Positions 46,456 through 58,899 are shown, counted from the first letter of the stretch. The stretch: 64,000 nucleotides of DNA from Acanthosoma haemorrhoidale (GCA_930367205.1 OV884015.1:39051288-39115287), one strand, 5' to 3'. The notes: a model not told the origin generated them from the letters alone. Numbers and translations are program-made.

Positions 46456-46653
46456 CTATTCAGTAATGAAAGGTCTCACAATTGCCGGATTCCTTTGTAT
46501 AATATTCATTGCAGGAGCTATTCGCTCAGCTATTTTTTGCTTTTCAAGAAGCTTTTGTTCTTTGCACATAACCCTCTTACTAACCTCTTCATTAGAAATT
46601 ATATGGTAAGAAACACACAATAATAACACTAATAAATATCGGTGGATTGCCAT
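46456..46653 (-). CDS. Putative small secreted peptide (65 aa)
   Basis: No family recognised. The frame begins with a textbook signal peptide: Met, a basic residue (H, R), the hydrophobic core YLLVLLLCVSY, then a polar region near residue 20. The mature part is ~45 residues, charged and probably helical (KEQKLLEKQKIAERI), with one Cys in the mature part near residue 29, a Lys-Arg pair at about 26-27 that could be a convertase site, and a Pro-containing C-terminus. Upstream on the same strand are a TATA box (46705-46712) and a ~25-30 nt leader with a six-codon upstream frame; AATAAA follows the stop. The ATG is followed by G, and A is at position -3, a fair Kozak context. It could act as a peptide hormone, effector or antimicrobial; that is inference. 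The opposite strand is also open and hydrophobic, so chance cannot be excluded. Confidence 0.45.
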   Translation of the reverse strand: MAIHRYLLVLLLCVSYHIISNEEVSKRVMCKEQKLLEKQKIAERIAPAMNIIQRNPAIVRPFITE

Positions 46654-46704
46654 GATTTATGGAATATTATCAAACATAGTTGTTACCTAAATCCTTCGAT
46701 GCCG

Positions 46705-46712
46705 CATTTATA
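46705..46712 (-). promoter_or_regulatory. TATA box upstream of small secreted peptide
   Basis: TATAAATG on the minus strand, 52 bp before the ATG at 46653, which predicts initiation near 46680. It is preceded by an A run. Confidence 0.45.
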
Positions 46713-49700
46713 TTTTTTTTTCCGGATCACCTGTAAGATTAGAAACACTTTATTGCTTCAAAAAACATCCAGGAATATTCCTATATGTAATACATATCTG
46801 TAATATTCCTATTTGTTTCGTGTTATAATAATTATTCGAAACCAAAGTAGTGTATGTATACATTAAAAACTCTCCATCTAGTGTCTCCATGAACATATTT
46901 TTACTGTCGTTTGGACTTTCACTTCACTTCACTTCTTTGGTATACTCTCACATTCACCTAGGCAATATTAGTCAAGAATTAGGCTTAGATTACTGGATTA
47001 TATTTCCCAAATGTGCAGCTTGCTGAACCATGTCGAGTATTTTCGTCCCTGATGTGATCAAGCCATGCAGGAAACGAACATGGGTGGGATAAATTCCATA
47101 GCTCTCCGATCTATAATATAATGTTGCCTTAATTCCTTAGCTAAATCCTAGTCTCTTCTTTTCAGCTAGTATCTTTCGAAAATCATCATTATCAGAATCT
47201 ACAAGCTCAATAATCTGTGTTAGTTTTTTTTTCCTGCCACTAAAATGTTTGGCCAATTATTTAAAACCGTGTGGTCAGTACTGACAGGATGATCCCTGTA
47301 AAGCATTAGAATTGGTACTTGTTAGTGTAAGTGGTAAGTCCCTACTAACTCCAATCCCCTAAGATTGGTGGTTTAAAACTTTCATGTTTCTTGGTATGGC
47401 AGGCATGGTGAATAATTTTTGTGGTACTATTTTATGCCTTGGTACCACAGGCTCCTGTGGTAATTACTTCCTCTTCTGTATCCAAACTAAACCCTGTTTT
47501 CTCCGTGAAAATGTCGCCGTTTTTCATTCAAAATAGTGATTCTCAATTCTTGATAAGTTGAGGGACAAGTAGTTATTGCCCAATGATTCTACAAACTGAG
47601 AAAAGGTCAAAGTAATTATTAAACTATGTGAGCACTGTATTGTTATCGAGTTTTTGCTGCACACTCATTGCATGTGATCAATTGCAGTTTGGAATCTAGT
47701 TCATTCATTTCTACAGATGCAATGGAAAGGTAAATTGAACAATAAAAATACTTGACAACACTATGTTTAAGGTACAGGGTAATTAAAATTTGTATTGACA
47801 TTGCGCACTGATAGACTGAACAGTAAAAGAGAGCAAGGCGATACACCAACCTAGATTCAAGCATTGTACAGCAGCCGCGTGTGATTAATGACGTAATGAC
47901 CTAGTAGCAGGTCATAATTAGGTACCCCGCAGTAATGATACAGGCCGGGTTAGTGGTTACCTGCAGGAGCTCTGTTCGATCTGCTGTGGCCGAGTCGTTA
48001 TTGCCCTGCCCTACTTATCGGGAGCAGAACCAAGGTCGCTGCATATATCGTCGACATTAGCATAGGTGATGTATCGATTTCATCTACAACCCTTTCACCG
48101 TCAGAGTTCAGTACATTGATATCATTACTCCGGTGATTCCTTTTTATGTAATGATAGCCGATCAATTTTAGAGCGTGACATCATTAGCATTAGAGTCACA
48201 ATTTGTAGCGAATCTTTTTTTTATTAATGGGATGAAATTCATAGATTGCTTTACCTAATATTTGCTACATACAAACAGCAGGGAAGATATATAGTAGAAA
48301 TCATGAAGTAATAAACCATTTATTCACTTTAAATAATGCGTATCTGTACAGTTTAGTCGTCTGTTTAGGTATTGTGTAAAAACATAGCAAGGTATTTTAA
48401 AACCCTAAGGCATGAATTCCACTAGTCAATTTAACAACTATTTTAATCCAAGTGGGTAAGTATATGACTTTTCGAATGTTCATGTACTTTAACAAAACTA
48501 TTCATCGTTCGAATATGGATGACTACAGAACAGAACGCCATTGTTAGTATAACTTTTTTTTGTTTGAAATCTATGATTTTATGCCTCTTGGTCCCAGACA
48601 TATGTTTGTACCACAACGTTATACAACGTGTGTTGTACTCTCTGCAATTGAAGCATGCTGTGAAAGTACGTGTGTATTTCCTTGTATGGGGGTAAATATA
48701 ATTTTAATCCTGCAGTAAATTCCTTTTTCTTTCTTTGGCCCTACTCCTTATGCAGTCAAACTGCAACAACATATTGCTGCTGCTGATGCTCCACCTGTGG
48801 TTCTTGGAACCACAACCCACTACGGAAACAATCAAATTAGGAGTTTTTACTATATTTAGTTTCGTCTATAAGCGATCCGTAAATTAATAATAGTTTTTAA
48901 AATAATAATAAAGGAATTAAAAAAAAAGGTAAAGGACGTTTTTTTTTAATTGATTTGATTGCAAATTATATGTACTTTTATTTATTACAAATCACCTATA
49001 AATGATTTAAACCTTGTTTTAGTTCTTTTTTTTTGTAAACGAAATTCGTTTTATTAGAATTTAAAACATCTCCTTTTCCACTTTTAAATGTCGTTTTTAT
49101 TTTACATTTTCTATTGTCAAGTTTAGTAAGAACTCATCAACGAAAAACGTTTTTTAACTTAATGAAAAAATGTAATTACTTTTAAAAAATAATGTTTTCA
49201 TACTAGGTTAGCTAAAACCAAATTAAGGTCAAACTAAAGAAAATTCATGGTATATTTTAAGTCTTTTCACAAGGAAAGATTACGAACGATTCAGTCACCC
49301 ATACCATGCCCCCTGCATTCGAGGATGGAATGTGTATTGAAAAGATGAGTGAACTGTAAATATGAGTGAGTGAAGTTGTGTTTAAGGTGTGAATGAGCTC
49401 TTGCATCACAATTATTAATGGATAAGTTTGTATTTAAAGAGTATATGGTAATAAACCATGAACGGTGGTGAAGCAATGTCGCTAATCATGAAAGTTTGCA
49501 CTTCGAACATCTGGCCCGATTGAATGACATCGTTGTGAAACATGATTCGGTTTTAATACGTTGCATAGATCATTAACATAGTTTATTACATCAAACATAT
49601 TCCTTTACGGCCTGTATGCGAGGGGGAATCTACCTTTGAAAGGGATTTCCCTGCTAAGGAATTATTCGGTCGCTCAGAGCAGTTACAGGGAACTGACAAC

Positions 49701-50102
49701 AATTCTAGAAGGTTTTGAATGAGATGTGCCACGGGCTGCCAAGTCTCATTTCCATCAGAATGCAAACAACTGAATCAAAACTTTTTTCATCAAGGAGAAG
49801 TCAAATGGCATGGAAACTTTTTCTATTATAGCTATTCAATTGTCCTTCTTATAAGTAGGTTTATATTCTGAAAAAAACTTTCTTTTTTCATTCCAGTAAA
49901 ATATAACATTTATTTTTGTAGGCTCCTAATTGATTATTATGTTTTAGAAGAGAGATTTTCGTATAATTAATGTATATTTTAATTTTAAATACGGTAGAAA
50001 TGAATAAACGAATTCTCTTAGTTGCTTTTCCCAATTTTTCACATAGGAGCTAAAAGGAACAAAGGTTTGTATCGAAAAGATAAGAAAGGTCTGCAGTAGA
50101 TT
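46713..50102. other. Unique DNA, no supported gene
   Basis: Hairpins: TGTGGTAC/GTACCACA at 47420-47449 and TGTGGTTC-TTG-GAACCACA at 48796-48814. A less AT-rich patch lies at 47880-48080. At 49330-49420 there is a weak likeness to the family A LINE 3' UTR (GTGAACTGTAAATATGAGTG), too diverged to call. Confidence 0.35.
47897..47914. promoter_or_regulatory. Nuclear-receptor-type everted repeat (ER6)
   Basis: TGACCT, six bases, AGGTCA: two perfect receptor half-sites pointing outward, with one more base of symmetry on each side. It lies in a locally GC-richer patch. No promoter is seen next to it. Confidence 0.3.
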
Positions 50103-50116
50103 TTAAACATTTTATT

Positions 50117-50194
50117 GAGAGCATATATCTCATTACTCATTGCCTTATAAAAGGCAGATTGTAATTATAGCACAATAAAGGAGTATATCAATAG
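50117..50194 (+). mobile_element. LINE family A, copy 3, 78 bp 3' end
   Basis: Severely truncated insertion carrying only the end of the 3' UTR (ATTGCCTTATAAAAGGCAGA, AGCACAATAAAGG). It is flanked by TTAAACATTTTATT at 50103-50116 and 50195-50208, an exact 14 bp target duplication. Confidence 0.9.
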
Positions 50195-50208
50195 TTAAAC
50201 ATTTTATT

Positions 50209-51816
50209 ACCAATGATCCTTTTGGTCAGAGTCCCCACAACTCCTTAAATAAATATAATGTATCCTATGTATGAATTTCATAAATTAATTAATTGAACAT
50301 TTATTAAATTTATGTATCTTATATTACTGTAATATTTAATTCATGTTACAGGTATTTATTTTATGTTTTATTCATTTAATAAAAGACTCATTTAAATAAA
50401 ACTACGACCCGTAGCGCCGCTAGGGAAATTGATTATTTTCCTTCCTCTTAAAGTCACTAACATACAATACTCACTAAAATAATAGGCGATTGTCCGTAAG
50501 GTATCTTAACGTAATGATGTCCGCCGAGACTGAAGCAATACCTCCGATAACCTTCTTTTCTCATGATGAAATTAATCTAATTTTCATGAACGTAATTTAA
50601 CTGACATATAAATGATATGATCATACTCTTACACATTTCACTTTATGGAAAAGAACGAGCTACTGCCGCTGCCTTTGAGACCTTTGGCGAAATCACTGAT
50701 TTTCCTAAGATGATGTCCAAACCAATCTGACGCAACTTCATCTTCATTTAGGACGCTACCTCTTATGTATCGTGTGGTAACAACCCATCACAGTTGAACA
50801 TGTATTCACATGAAAAAAATTCATAAAGGAACGGAGGAATAACATCAAAAATTCAACCCCATTAACTCAAACAAGGCAAGCAAAGAACACCATCCGTTTC
50901 CCAAAAGATATTAAAATTATTAACTATTTATAAACCCAAGAGTCGTCACCAATAACCACTGCAGTTGACGCGACATTTAATATTAATATTAATAAATAAA
51001 TCACCTAGGTCACCAAGTTCACAACTTGCTATATGCAACTTCTCTAAATGTTCGAGATTCATACAAATATGTTATTCTTTTTACATATTGGTTTTTGGAA
51101 CCCGTTTTTCCCTCAAATCCCCATTATTTTTTATTTTCCTATTCCTTCAATCAATGGGTTACAATATATACATGGGTAAGAATGCATAGGGTCAGAAAGC
51201 AAGAACTGAGCTAAATTGGAAGTCCCTACAAATTTGAAATTAAAAATTAAAGAGAGAATATGATTCAGTACGAAAAACCATAATATGTAATAAAGAAAAA
51301 TCCAAATATGTTCTGGACTACATTAACATTGATCTATATTAAGTACGATTTTCATCTAGAAATAAGTTTACAAAATTACCAACTCCGTGCTCACCCCCTC
51401 ACCTAGATTTTAAGATATGTAGCGAAAAGTCTTGAATAAACTCTTTATGTTTTTGATTTTTTATTACTGAGTAGTAAAGAGTATTATTAATTGAAATTTG
51501 GTGTATTTTTTTTATGCTCGCAAATCATTGGTCATTTATGGCCGAGCATCATATTTTTATGTTTATTAAACAGTTTTATTGTCTTTCACCAACTTATAAC
51601 CTCTTCTTTAATATAGAAGCGCTTTATACACCTGCCATCTTCACTTATTTCCAATTGGTTAAGTGGGATATATAGCTCATCTAAAACAATAGTGTATTTT
51701 TATTTTATTATTATATATTATACCAAGGTAAAGTGAGGAGCGTGGATGTAGCAGCAGTGGCCAAATAAATAAAAATATACTATTGCTTTGATGAGATAAA
51801 TATCCCAAATAACCAT
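50209..51816. other. AT-rich noncoding DNA
   Basis: Nothing recognised. Confidence 0.4.
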
Positions 51817-52128
51817 TTGGAAACAACTATACTATTTATCATAAAAGCAGGAGTTCCACAGGGCAGTGTCCTGGGTCCTATCCTCTATAACCTATATACC
51901 GCTGATGTCCCCTTTACCTCCAATACCTTCTTGGCCACATTTGCAGATGACACTGCAGTCTTGTTGGCCCACCAAGACCCCATTATAGCATCCCATAACC
52001 TCCAAAAACATCTTGAACAGATCGAGTATTGGTGCAACCAATGGTACATCAAAGTTAATGAAGCAACATGTTCCCCCTATAATCCTCCTTGGAGACTGAA
52101 ACGGCAGTGGCCTCGTGACCTGCTATAA
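51817..52128 (+). pseudogene. Family A reverse transcriptase, palm fused to C-terminus
   Basis: 103 codons, open across the deletion junction, with stop at 52126-52128. Catalytic FADD is intact, but the finger, thumb and endonuclease domains are absent, so the product would be inactive. The junction joins CATGTTC (copy 1 equivalent near 1247) to CCCTATAATCC (1745) with a short CC overlap. Confidence 0.85.
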
Positions 52129-52465
52129 ATGCGTGACATTGGGAACCCTAGCAATGATGGCCAGTTTCTCCAATCGTGTCCTGAGCGTCTGTGGCTCTCG
52201 CGCTCTTCGTCAGCCTCCACTGGCTCGTATTGGCTAATGAACGAGCGTGGGAGAGTTCCCAAGACTCCGCTTCCTCTTTCGCATGAGAGGGAGGTGACAA
52301 ACATGTGGATTTGGGAGGCCTCTAGGATTTTTGTAAATATTGTATGAATGAGCGAGTGAATGGTGAATTGTAAATATGGTATGAATGAGAACATTTATCT
52401 CAATTACTTATTGCCTAATAAGGCAGATTGTAATTTTAGCACATAAAGAATATTATTTATAATAA
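51830..52465 (+). mobile_element. LINE family A, copy 4, internally deleted
   Basis: Reverse transcriptase palm from AGVPQGSVLGPILYNLYT through the FADDTAVLL catalytic block to the WYIKVNEA block, then a direct jump to the family C-terminus and a complete 3' UTR ending in ACATAAAG. About 520 bp present in copy 1 is missing. Both edges are approximate and no target duplication was found. Confidence 0.88.
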
Positions 52466-52469
52466 TAAC

Positions 52470-54410
52470 AATATGTTTATCATCGATTTTTAACTCATAA
52501 ATTCGTCACAAGTCCTATAAGATTTTGTGACGTGGCATCGACTTGAGCTGACTAGATTTACCGGATTGGTTGCTTTGGCCTGAGATGTAGAACCCTCCTG
52601 CAGAGCAGAGGTATTCGTGGGAGTTAAGCATCAAAGAGCCCACGCTGATCAAGAACAAGTACTGGCCGACATCAGGTAATGGAAGTGGTCCCCTTTGTGG
52701 CACTTAACTTAATTCCAGTGGCAGCTAACAATAACTGGGGCCATTACCTCTGTGTAATTGTCTCCCTTGGGAGTACTCACTAATAGGTTAGTCTCCCATT
52801 CTTCCTTGGGCTCTCAACGAGTAGCAAAAGCCAAATCTTAGCGCTGCTATAAAAGCGGATATTGGGATCCTTCTCATTGCTTCATATTTATTCATCAGTT
52901 CTACTTCGGTTCTTATTAGACATCTCGATTATAGGAATCGTGATTCCTGAATGTAAATGTTTGTTAATTCTACTTTAATGGGCACTAAAAAAGTTACTGG
53001 TTCAAATAAAACGGCGAAGTGAAGATCGAAGAAAAAAACAATGCTAAGTTGTTAAGATTTATTTAGATGTATTTATTTAGTGTAACTTATTGCACACCAC
53101 AACTAATGATTATTAATAAGAAATTTCATTTTGTTATTTCCCTTTACCCTTTTTTTTTTTTTGCAATAGGGCCATGACGTTTTGTAATACATTGATTTAT
53201 TTCCTTCAATAATTTCACGGTTATTACTTCTTTTTTTTTTGTTTGTGATGACACCGTTTGCTGTTAGACTGATCACGGTTGATTGAAATAGTGGACTCGG
53301 GTACAAAGAGCTATATAGATCGATGTTTTGTTTGACGCAGAGCAGGGCTTCCTGAGTTGCATTACAGAGTGTTCAGTAAAAAAAAATATTAGGAAAACAT
53401 CTAATTACCCTAAAAACAAGTTCTCTGATTAGTCCACTCCCATAGGCCGGGGACGTAAAATTAGTGAAAAGAACACCTACCTCAAAAAGACCACCACTTC
53501 ACGGAAGGGGGATTGAAGTGCTGGTTCTGCAACCCACGCGGGCTTGGTGGAATAACAAAGAGAGGAATAAAATCAAGGATTGGTGGCTAACCCTTCCCTC
53601 CCTCTTTTCACGCTTCTGTAGAATTTGTGTGTGCGCAAACCAGCTGTGTGTTCTGTAGAACGAGAAAGAATTCTCTCTCATACGAAAAGTAGCGTTATTT
53701 ATAAAGTTAACTGGTTTACTTGCCTCATCTGATTTAATTATAATTTTTATTTTTAAAATACTGTTCTAGATCTAATTTAACTAAGTGGAGTAAAATTTTT
53801 ATTTTTAAATCGTCTAATTTTAACTAATTGGGCAGGAAATTTGAAATATTTACTTTGGGAAACCTAATTTTTATTTTGTATCCATAAATTGGAATTTTTA
53901 GACGGTTTGTATTAATTTTCAGACTTTTTTTCTTTGAATTTTAGTTTTTGACATATAAGTAGTAATCACCATTTAAAATAACGTTTCCCAGATCTCTAAA
54001 ATCTGTTAAATATTCATGGGACAGTTCTGCATTACTAGGCCTAGACAATTTATATGGCGGACTGAATTTAACCACATAAATCTGATAACTAGGAGCCATT
54101 ATTGTTGCCGCCAATGGAACAGGGGAAGTCATGTTTGCTGAACAATGAAACTGGATCTGATACAGCAGACTGTCTTTGGCAAGTAGTGGCTGTGATACAC
54201 TGTGCAACATTTGTGAGCATTGTGCATTATACTCACTGCACTTTGTATCAGTGTATTGTTGTTCCTACGACCGCGGGGTACGTTACATTTACATATTCAG
54301 TTCAAATGCGATTCGTAGCTTTTTGTATTTGAATATTGAATACTCATTGTTTGTTTATTTATTTACGCTTTTATGAACCAAATGTAGGAAAGATCAAGTT
54401 TTTTTACTCG
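52470..54410. other. Unique DNA, no supported gene
   Basis: A less AT-rich stretch at 52510-52830 directly behind the LINE has frames on both strands but no recognised domain. A and T runs at 53150-53161 and 53231-53239. Confidence 0.35.
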
Positions 54411-54754
54411 TTGCAGCACCTAGCCAACCCAGTGTTTAACACTATGGCCCCACCACCCCTCCCGCATCGATGGCAACAGACTGTCGGGGGAAAATTAGGT
54501 TAAGAATTAGTATGTAAGTTCGTTTTAAGTTTGATAAAAAAGGTGAGCCCCATCACCTTTATTAGTCAGTTTAGTCCAGTCACGTATAATGTGTATCATT
54601 ATACTTGTTTATTCATTATATAATTTTTATAAAATAACAAAACCTGTATATAATGGAGCGATGCTACAGGAAATACAAAAATAATTTGTAAATAGATTCA
54701 CCTGAGGATCTATAATTATCTGTAAATTTAAAGGGGCTATGAAAGAAAAAAAAA
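54411..54754 (+). mobile_element. Retroposon family R, long copy (plus strand)
   Basis: Reverse complement of much of 43526-43840: GTGTTTAACACTATGGCCCC, CATCGATGGCAACAGACTGT, AGTCAGTTTAGTCCAGTCAC, the 3' end TAATTATCTGTAAATTTAAA and GGGGCTATGAAAG, then an A tail. The 5' edge is approximate. No coding frame. Confidence 0.8.
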
Positions 54755-55034
54755 TTTTTTTTATATGGGAAATGTAACTAATTAGAAATGTTAAATAACA
54801 CTGTTCTCTTTTTAAATATGTATGCTAACGTTAACATTGCTAAAATTAAATGACGAATCATTTCAGCTCTTATTTTATAAATTAGCTGCAGATTTCAATT
54901 TTCCAAAATTTTGGCAATTCTCACCCAATGTGCAATAGTCACCCCCCTTTAACGGTACCTAAACACACCTGAAAATCTAAAGTATTAAACAATTATCTCA
55001 AATAAGATTAGTCCAGAGTGATGATATAAATTTG
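54755..55034. other. AT-rich spacer between two family R copies
   Basis: Nothing recognised. Confidence 0.4.
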
Positions 55035-55105
55035 CCTGAGATCTATAATTATATATAATCATCTGTAAATTTAAAGGGGCTATGAAAGGAAAAACAAAAA
55101 AAAAA
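55035..55105 (+). mobile_element. Retroposon family R, short 3' copy
   Basis: CCTGAGATCTATAATTAT, an extra ATATAATC repeat, CTGTAAATTTAAAGGGGCTA and an A-rich tail. Same orientation as the copy 280 bp upstream, but an independent tail. Confidence 0.8.
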
Positions 55106-58100
55106 TGTAGGAAAATTGGGCTATCTTATCGGGTAGCTACTTATTTCTGAAGTGAAATAAATTTACTGTCCATCTCTGTCTATGGAAAATTGCAAAAAAA
55201 TCACATATGTTCACACATTACAATCACATCGGTCATCTCTTAAGACTATTTAACTATTTAACGTTGTTTGTTTACATCGTCATGGAAGTAGCTAGATCAC
55301 TTACCTTGTATTATCAACTGATAAAAAATAGCTAAATGTTATTAAAAAAAATGAAATCGGCTCTAAATCGGTTTCTGTTGTCTGCACCCAAAAAATAATT
55401 TTTTTACTTTTTAATAACAACGTAATTAAATCTTCAAATGCTTCTCGACGGTGATTTGAGTAAAGGGTGAAGTTAGTTAGTTACTGTAGATTGGCCCAGA
55501 TGTGGTATCATTTTATCTTATCTTAACCAAAACACAGCTATGCAAAGCGTAGCCTTAACAGATCAAGCTGGTTTCATATTACACTGAGCATCAGTTATTC
55601 CAGGCACCAAGTTATAATATATATTTTTGACTTTTCTGGGATATCTTCAGAATAATACAAGAAACATGTTAGAGAATTGTAAGAACTGGTTCACACCAAT
55701 GAAAACACAGTAGAGACACGGACCTCTTCATTTTTCATTTGTAATAACAGACATGAAGGAATTTTAGTTACTAGGTTAAGAATAGGTCATGCATGCCTCT
55801 TTTCAGTACAGAAACCTTCTTCTCATACTTTCTACAACGAGGATACGCACAAGTACATCGAATTAGAGCTCCTACCCCATGGTTCTATTACGAGTTTTAT
55901 AGCTTCGATAGTGAAGGATTGTAACATGATTCCTACTGCTAGTTGCAGATGATAAATGTGGAAACAAAACATTTTCGTGGGCGAGCAGGCGCTTCCTAAA
56001 TCATCCTGGGATTAATAGGTTGCTCCATCCCGACTCCTCTGGGATTATTTTCTGCTTTGTCTTGCGTTTCTTCTCCACTCTAACGGTTTCTTTTTGCTCC
56101 TGTGCCATTCAAGTAGTTTCCACACCTGCCCAAAAGCATAGTTACGAACCGTATTCTCCTCCAGCGGTAGAGGTAGTTAATCAATAAATATATTTAAGAA
56201 AGGTGCTCTAAAAACTTGTTTTATAGCAATTATTACGTCGAGTGTGGTGGATAGATACTAATATAATACAAATAACAATCATTTACAAGGCTAGGCCGAA
56301 ATCTTCAAAAAATAAATTATTACAGTTATCTAAAGTTAATAAAAAGTAAAATTTATATAATAATTGTTAAAATGTATATGTAACTACATTCACTGTTTAT
56401 ATTTTTATAAACAGTTTCTGTCTTTTTATTTGTCCTCACAAAGCGATCAGTGCAAATAATTGTGGTAGTCATTGAATGAAATTTAGTTGCACTTTTATTT
56501 AAATAATATATTTGTTAAATGAAAGATATCGGCTTAGCCTGATGAAAGTGACATTAACTCGTATATAAACCCTATGTTATTTTATTGCCATGTTTATGTT
56601 CTAATAAATACATTTATCTGATGATCATATTATTTATATTCAAACCGTTCAACTTATTCATATTTGTATTATCTTAAGATATATTTATCTAAAACTTACA
56701 TCTACCTCTCTCCGGAGTATTTTCACAATGTTTTTCCCACCTATCGTTATTTTCTTTTTATTAGGACATGATGCAGACATGAATTATATTTGTTAAGAAT
56801 TATATACATATATATATATAAAATATTATGAACTATGAAAATTAAAACGTAATTACTTAATTATTATATTTGATCAAAACCAAACACCTCTCTTTCGTGA
56901 ACCTCCGCCAATATCCCAACAAATTCATTCACTCATTTATAAATTCACGTCTAATAATATACCAACGATTTTCGTATTATATTCTATATTTGTTAAATTT
57001 TCTCATATTATCTTTGTTTTTAAGGTGCATTTCTATTTGATATATGGGTTAACTGCAAATATCTTAACATTGTTCCGGTTTCATTTTTTGACCTCCCGCA
57101 TTTACTGATGGAAAATAAGACTTTGTAAGGTTTTCATCTTCGAGCATGCTGGTTTTATGTATGTGTTTGAAACGCACTTCGCATCTGTTGCGCTTCTCCT
57201 TGAAAAAAAAAAATTAGAAGCTACTTCTGAACGTATTGTGTTTGGCACGAATCTCAAAAGGCCTCTACTGGATAAATATCAAGAGAGAGGAGAGAGGTTC
57301 TCTGGCAACCAAATATATTTAGAACGGGAAGAGAAAAGAGCATCCCCAGCTTACACCTGTCCTTCACTGGAACAAATGGAATACGTCTAACGCTTTTTGG
57401 TGGATATTGGATTCTTAAAGATCCCACCAAAATGGATGTTTTCGCATGAATGTACAGCGTTAAGGACACCCTAATGCGTTATAATAAAGAAAAAAAAACT
57501 CTTCAAATAAAAAAAATCATAACATTCAATTATTTATTATACCACAACTATACCAGTTAAAAGTATAGCATAATATTGAGGGTATTATTTTCTCTCATAC
57601 AGATATTGAATTACAAAAGACGAGCCTTTGCAATGAAATAAGTAAATGTAATTGTCTTAAACTAGTCTGCCTTCATGTCTATACTACGACTGTAGCCATA
57701 AAAATGATTAATATTCGAAAATGACCAATATTCAATTTTGACTGCATGTTCCAAAATACTACGGATATCTTGCTTAAGATGCATTAGCCAGAAACCAGTT
57801 AGATAAGTATGGAATTTTTTTCGATATAACCGCTCTCAACTGATTGATTGTCAAGAAGCTATTTTGGAAACAAAAATTAATACTTACAAATAGTAACAAA
57901 ATGAACTACATTCCTACATTGTTTTGTACCGTTTAATTTTTATAAAATATATTCTTAATAATATATTTGTAAATTTGTCAGTATACTATATACTATATAC
58001 TGCTAGAATTTACCGGAATATATATATATATATATATATATTTTTTTATTATCTATTAATCGTTTAGGTTTGTCTGAAGAACAGCGAAAGAACTATTGGA

Positions 58101-58423
58101 GAAAAAAATAAAAAAATTGAGAAGAAATGGTGAGGTAAACCTTAAGTTGAGTAATTCCTTAAAATCATACAGTACATTAAACAACGCTTAGTATTATATA
58201 ATATTTTACAGTATAAAAAATATATAATAATGTAATAGAAATAATAGTTGGCCAATGTTCTCAGGATTTTCCTTAAACACACTATTAAAGGTAAACTTGA
58301 TGATCCGTTCATATGTCGATATATGACTCTCGCTAGTCCGTATTCTTGAACTCAAAATTATAAGATTTCATTCAAGATCATCGCGAACCTACGACCATTC
58401 TTTTAGGTGATTTTAATGATAAA
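55106..58423. other. AT-rich DNA, no supported gene
   Basis: TA microsatellites at about 56808-56821 and 58017-58040. A 77-codon plus-strand frame at 57157-57390 and a 71-codon frame on the other strand overlap it; neither shows a known motif. Confidence 0.35.
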
Positions 58424-58760
58424 ATGTACGCCCGGCAAAAAATGCGTCCTACGTACCCTGGAGGCTTTGCAGAATGGAGGAACTCGGGAAAAGTTTCATC
58501 GCTGTATAAAAGTTGCAGGGGCAGCAGAGGTACTTCCGGCTTTACTGCCGGCTACTTCCTCTGCACAATTATGAAGATTGGTAAAGATAATAGATGGATC
58601 TATTTATGCCGAGATGGGCCGGAGGTTCGGTAGCGTTCATTTCCATTTTTACGACGGGCCCCTGCCCCTGCTACAAGAGGCCACATAATAATGCGGAATC
58701 TCATTCCACAGCCTCATCAATTATCCTTCTCCCCGGAGCTGCCTTCTACTTCTCTGGCTT
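58424..58760. other. GC-rich block with imperfect hairpin
   Basis: Clearly richer in GC than its surroundings, with an imperfect stem (GCAGAGGTACTTCCGGC against a near-complement, 58522-58563). Several short frames but no known protein; on the minus strand an RLWNEIP-like string hints at a LINE fragment. Unresolved. Confidence 0.3.
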
Positions 58761-58882
58761 CTACTTTCTTTACTGTTCTTGGGTCGGCATTTTCAGATTT
58801 ACTTCATAGGCTTGTCTGTATTGATAGGTCTAGAACTTAAGGATGCTACAATCAATATTCAGTAACAATTATTGCGGAAGGG

Positions 58883-58899
58883 GGGGGGAGACTCCCCCC
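58883..58899. promoter_or_regulatory. Perfect 17 bp palindrome containing a kappaB-type site
   Basis: GGGGGGAG-A-CTCCCCCC. Its centre GGGAGACTCC fits the NF-kappaB/Rel consensus GGGRNWYYCC. A G run next to a C run can produce such a match by chance. Confidence 0.25.

Noticed and set aside
49320..49460. Possible additional LINE A 3' UTR
   Set aside because: Resemblance limited to short AT-rich GAATG/GTAAATAT strings; the conserved GGCAGATTGTAA and AATAAAG ends are missing.
57157..57390. 77-codon frame with charged composition
   Set aside because: Opposite strand equally open; no motif or signals.
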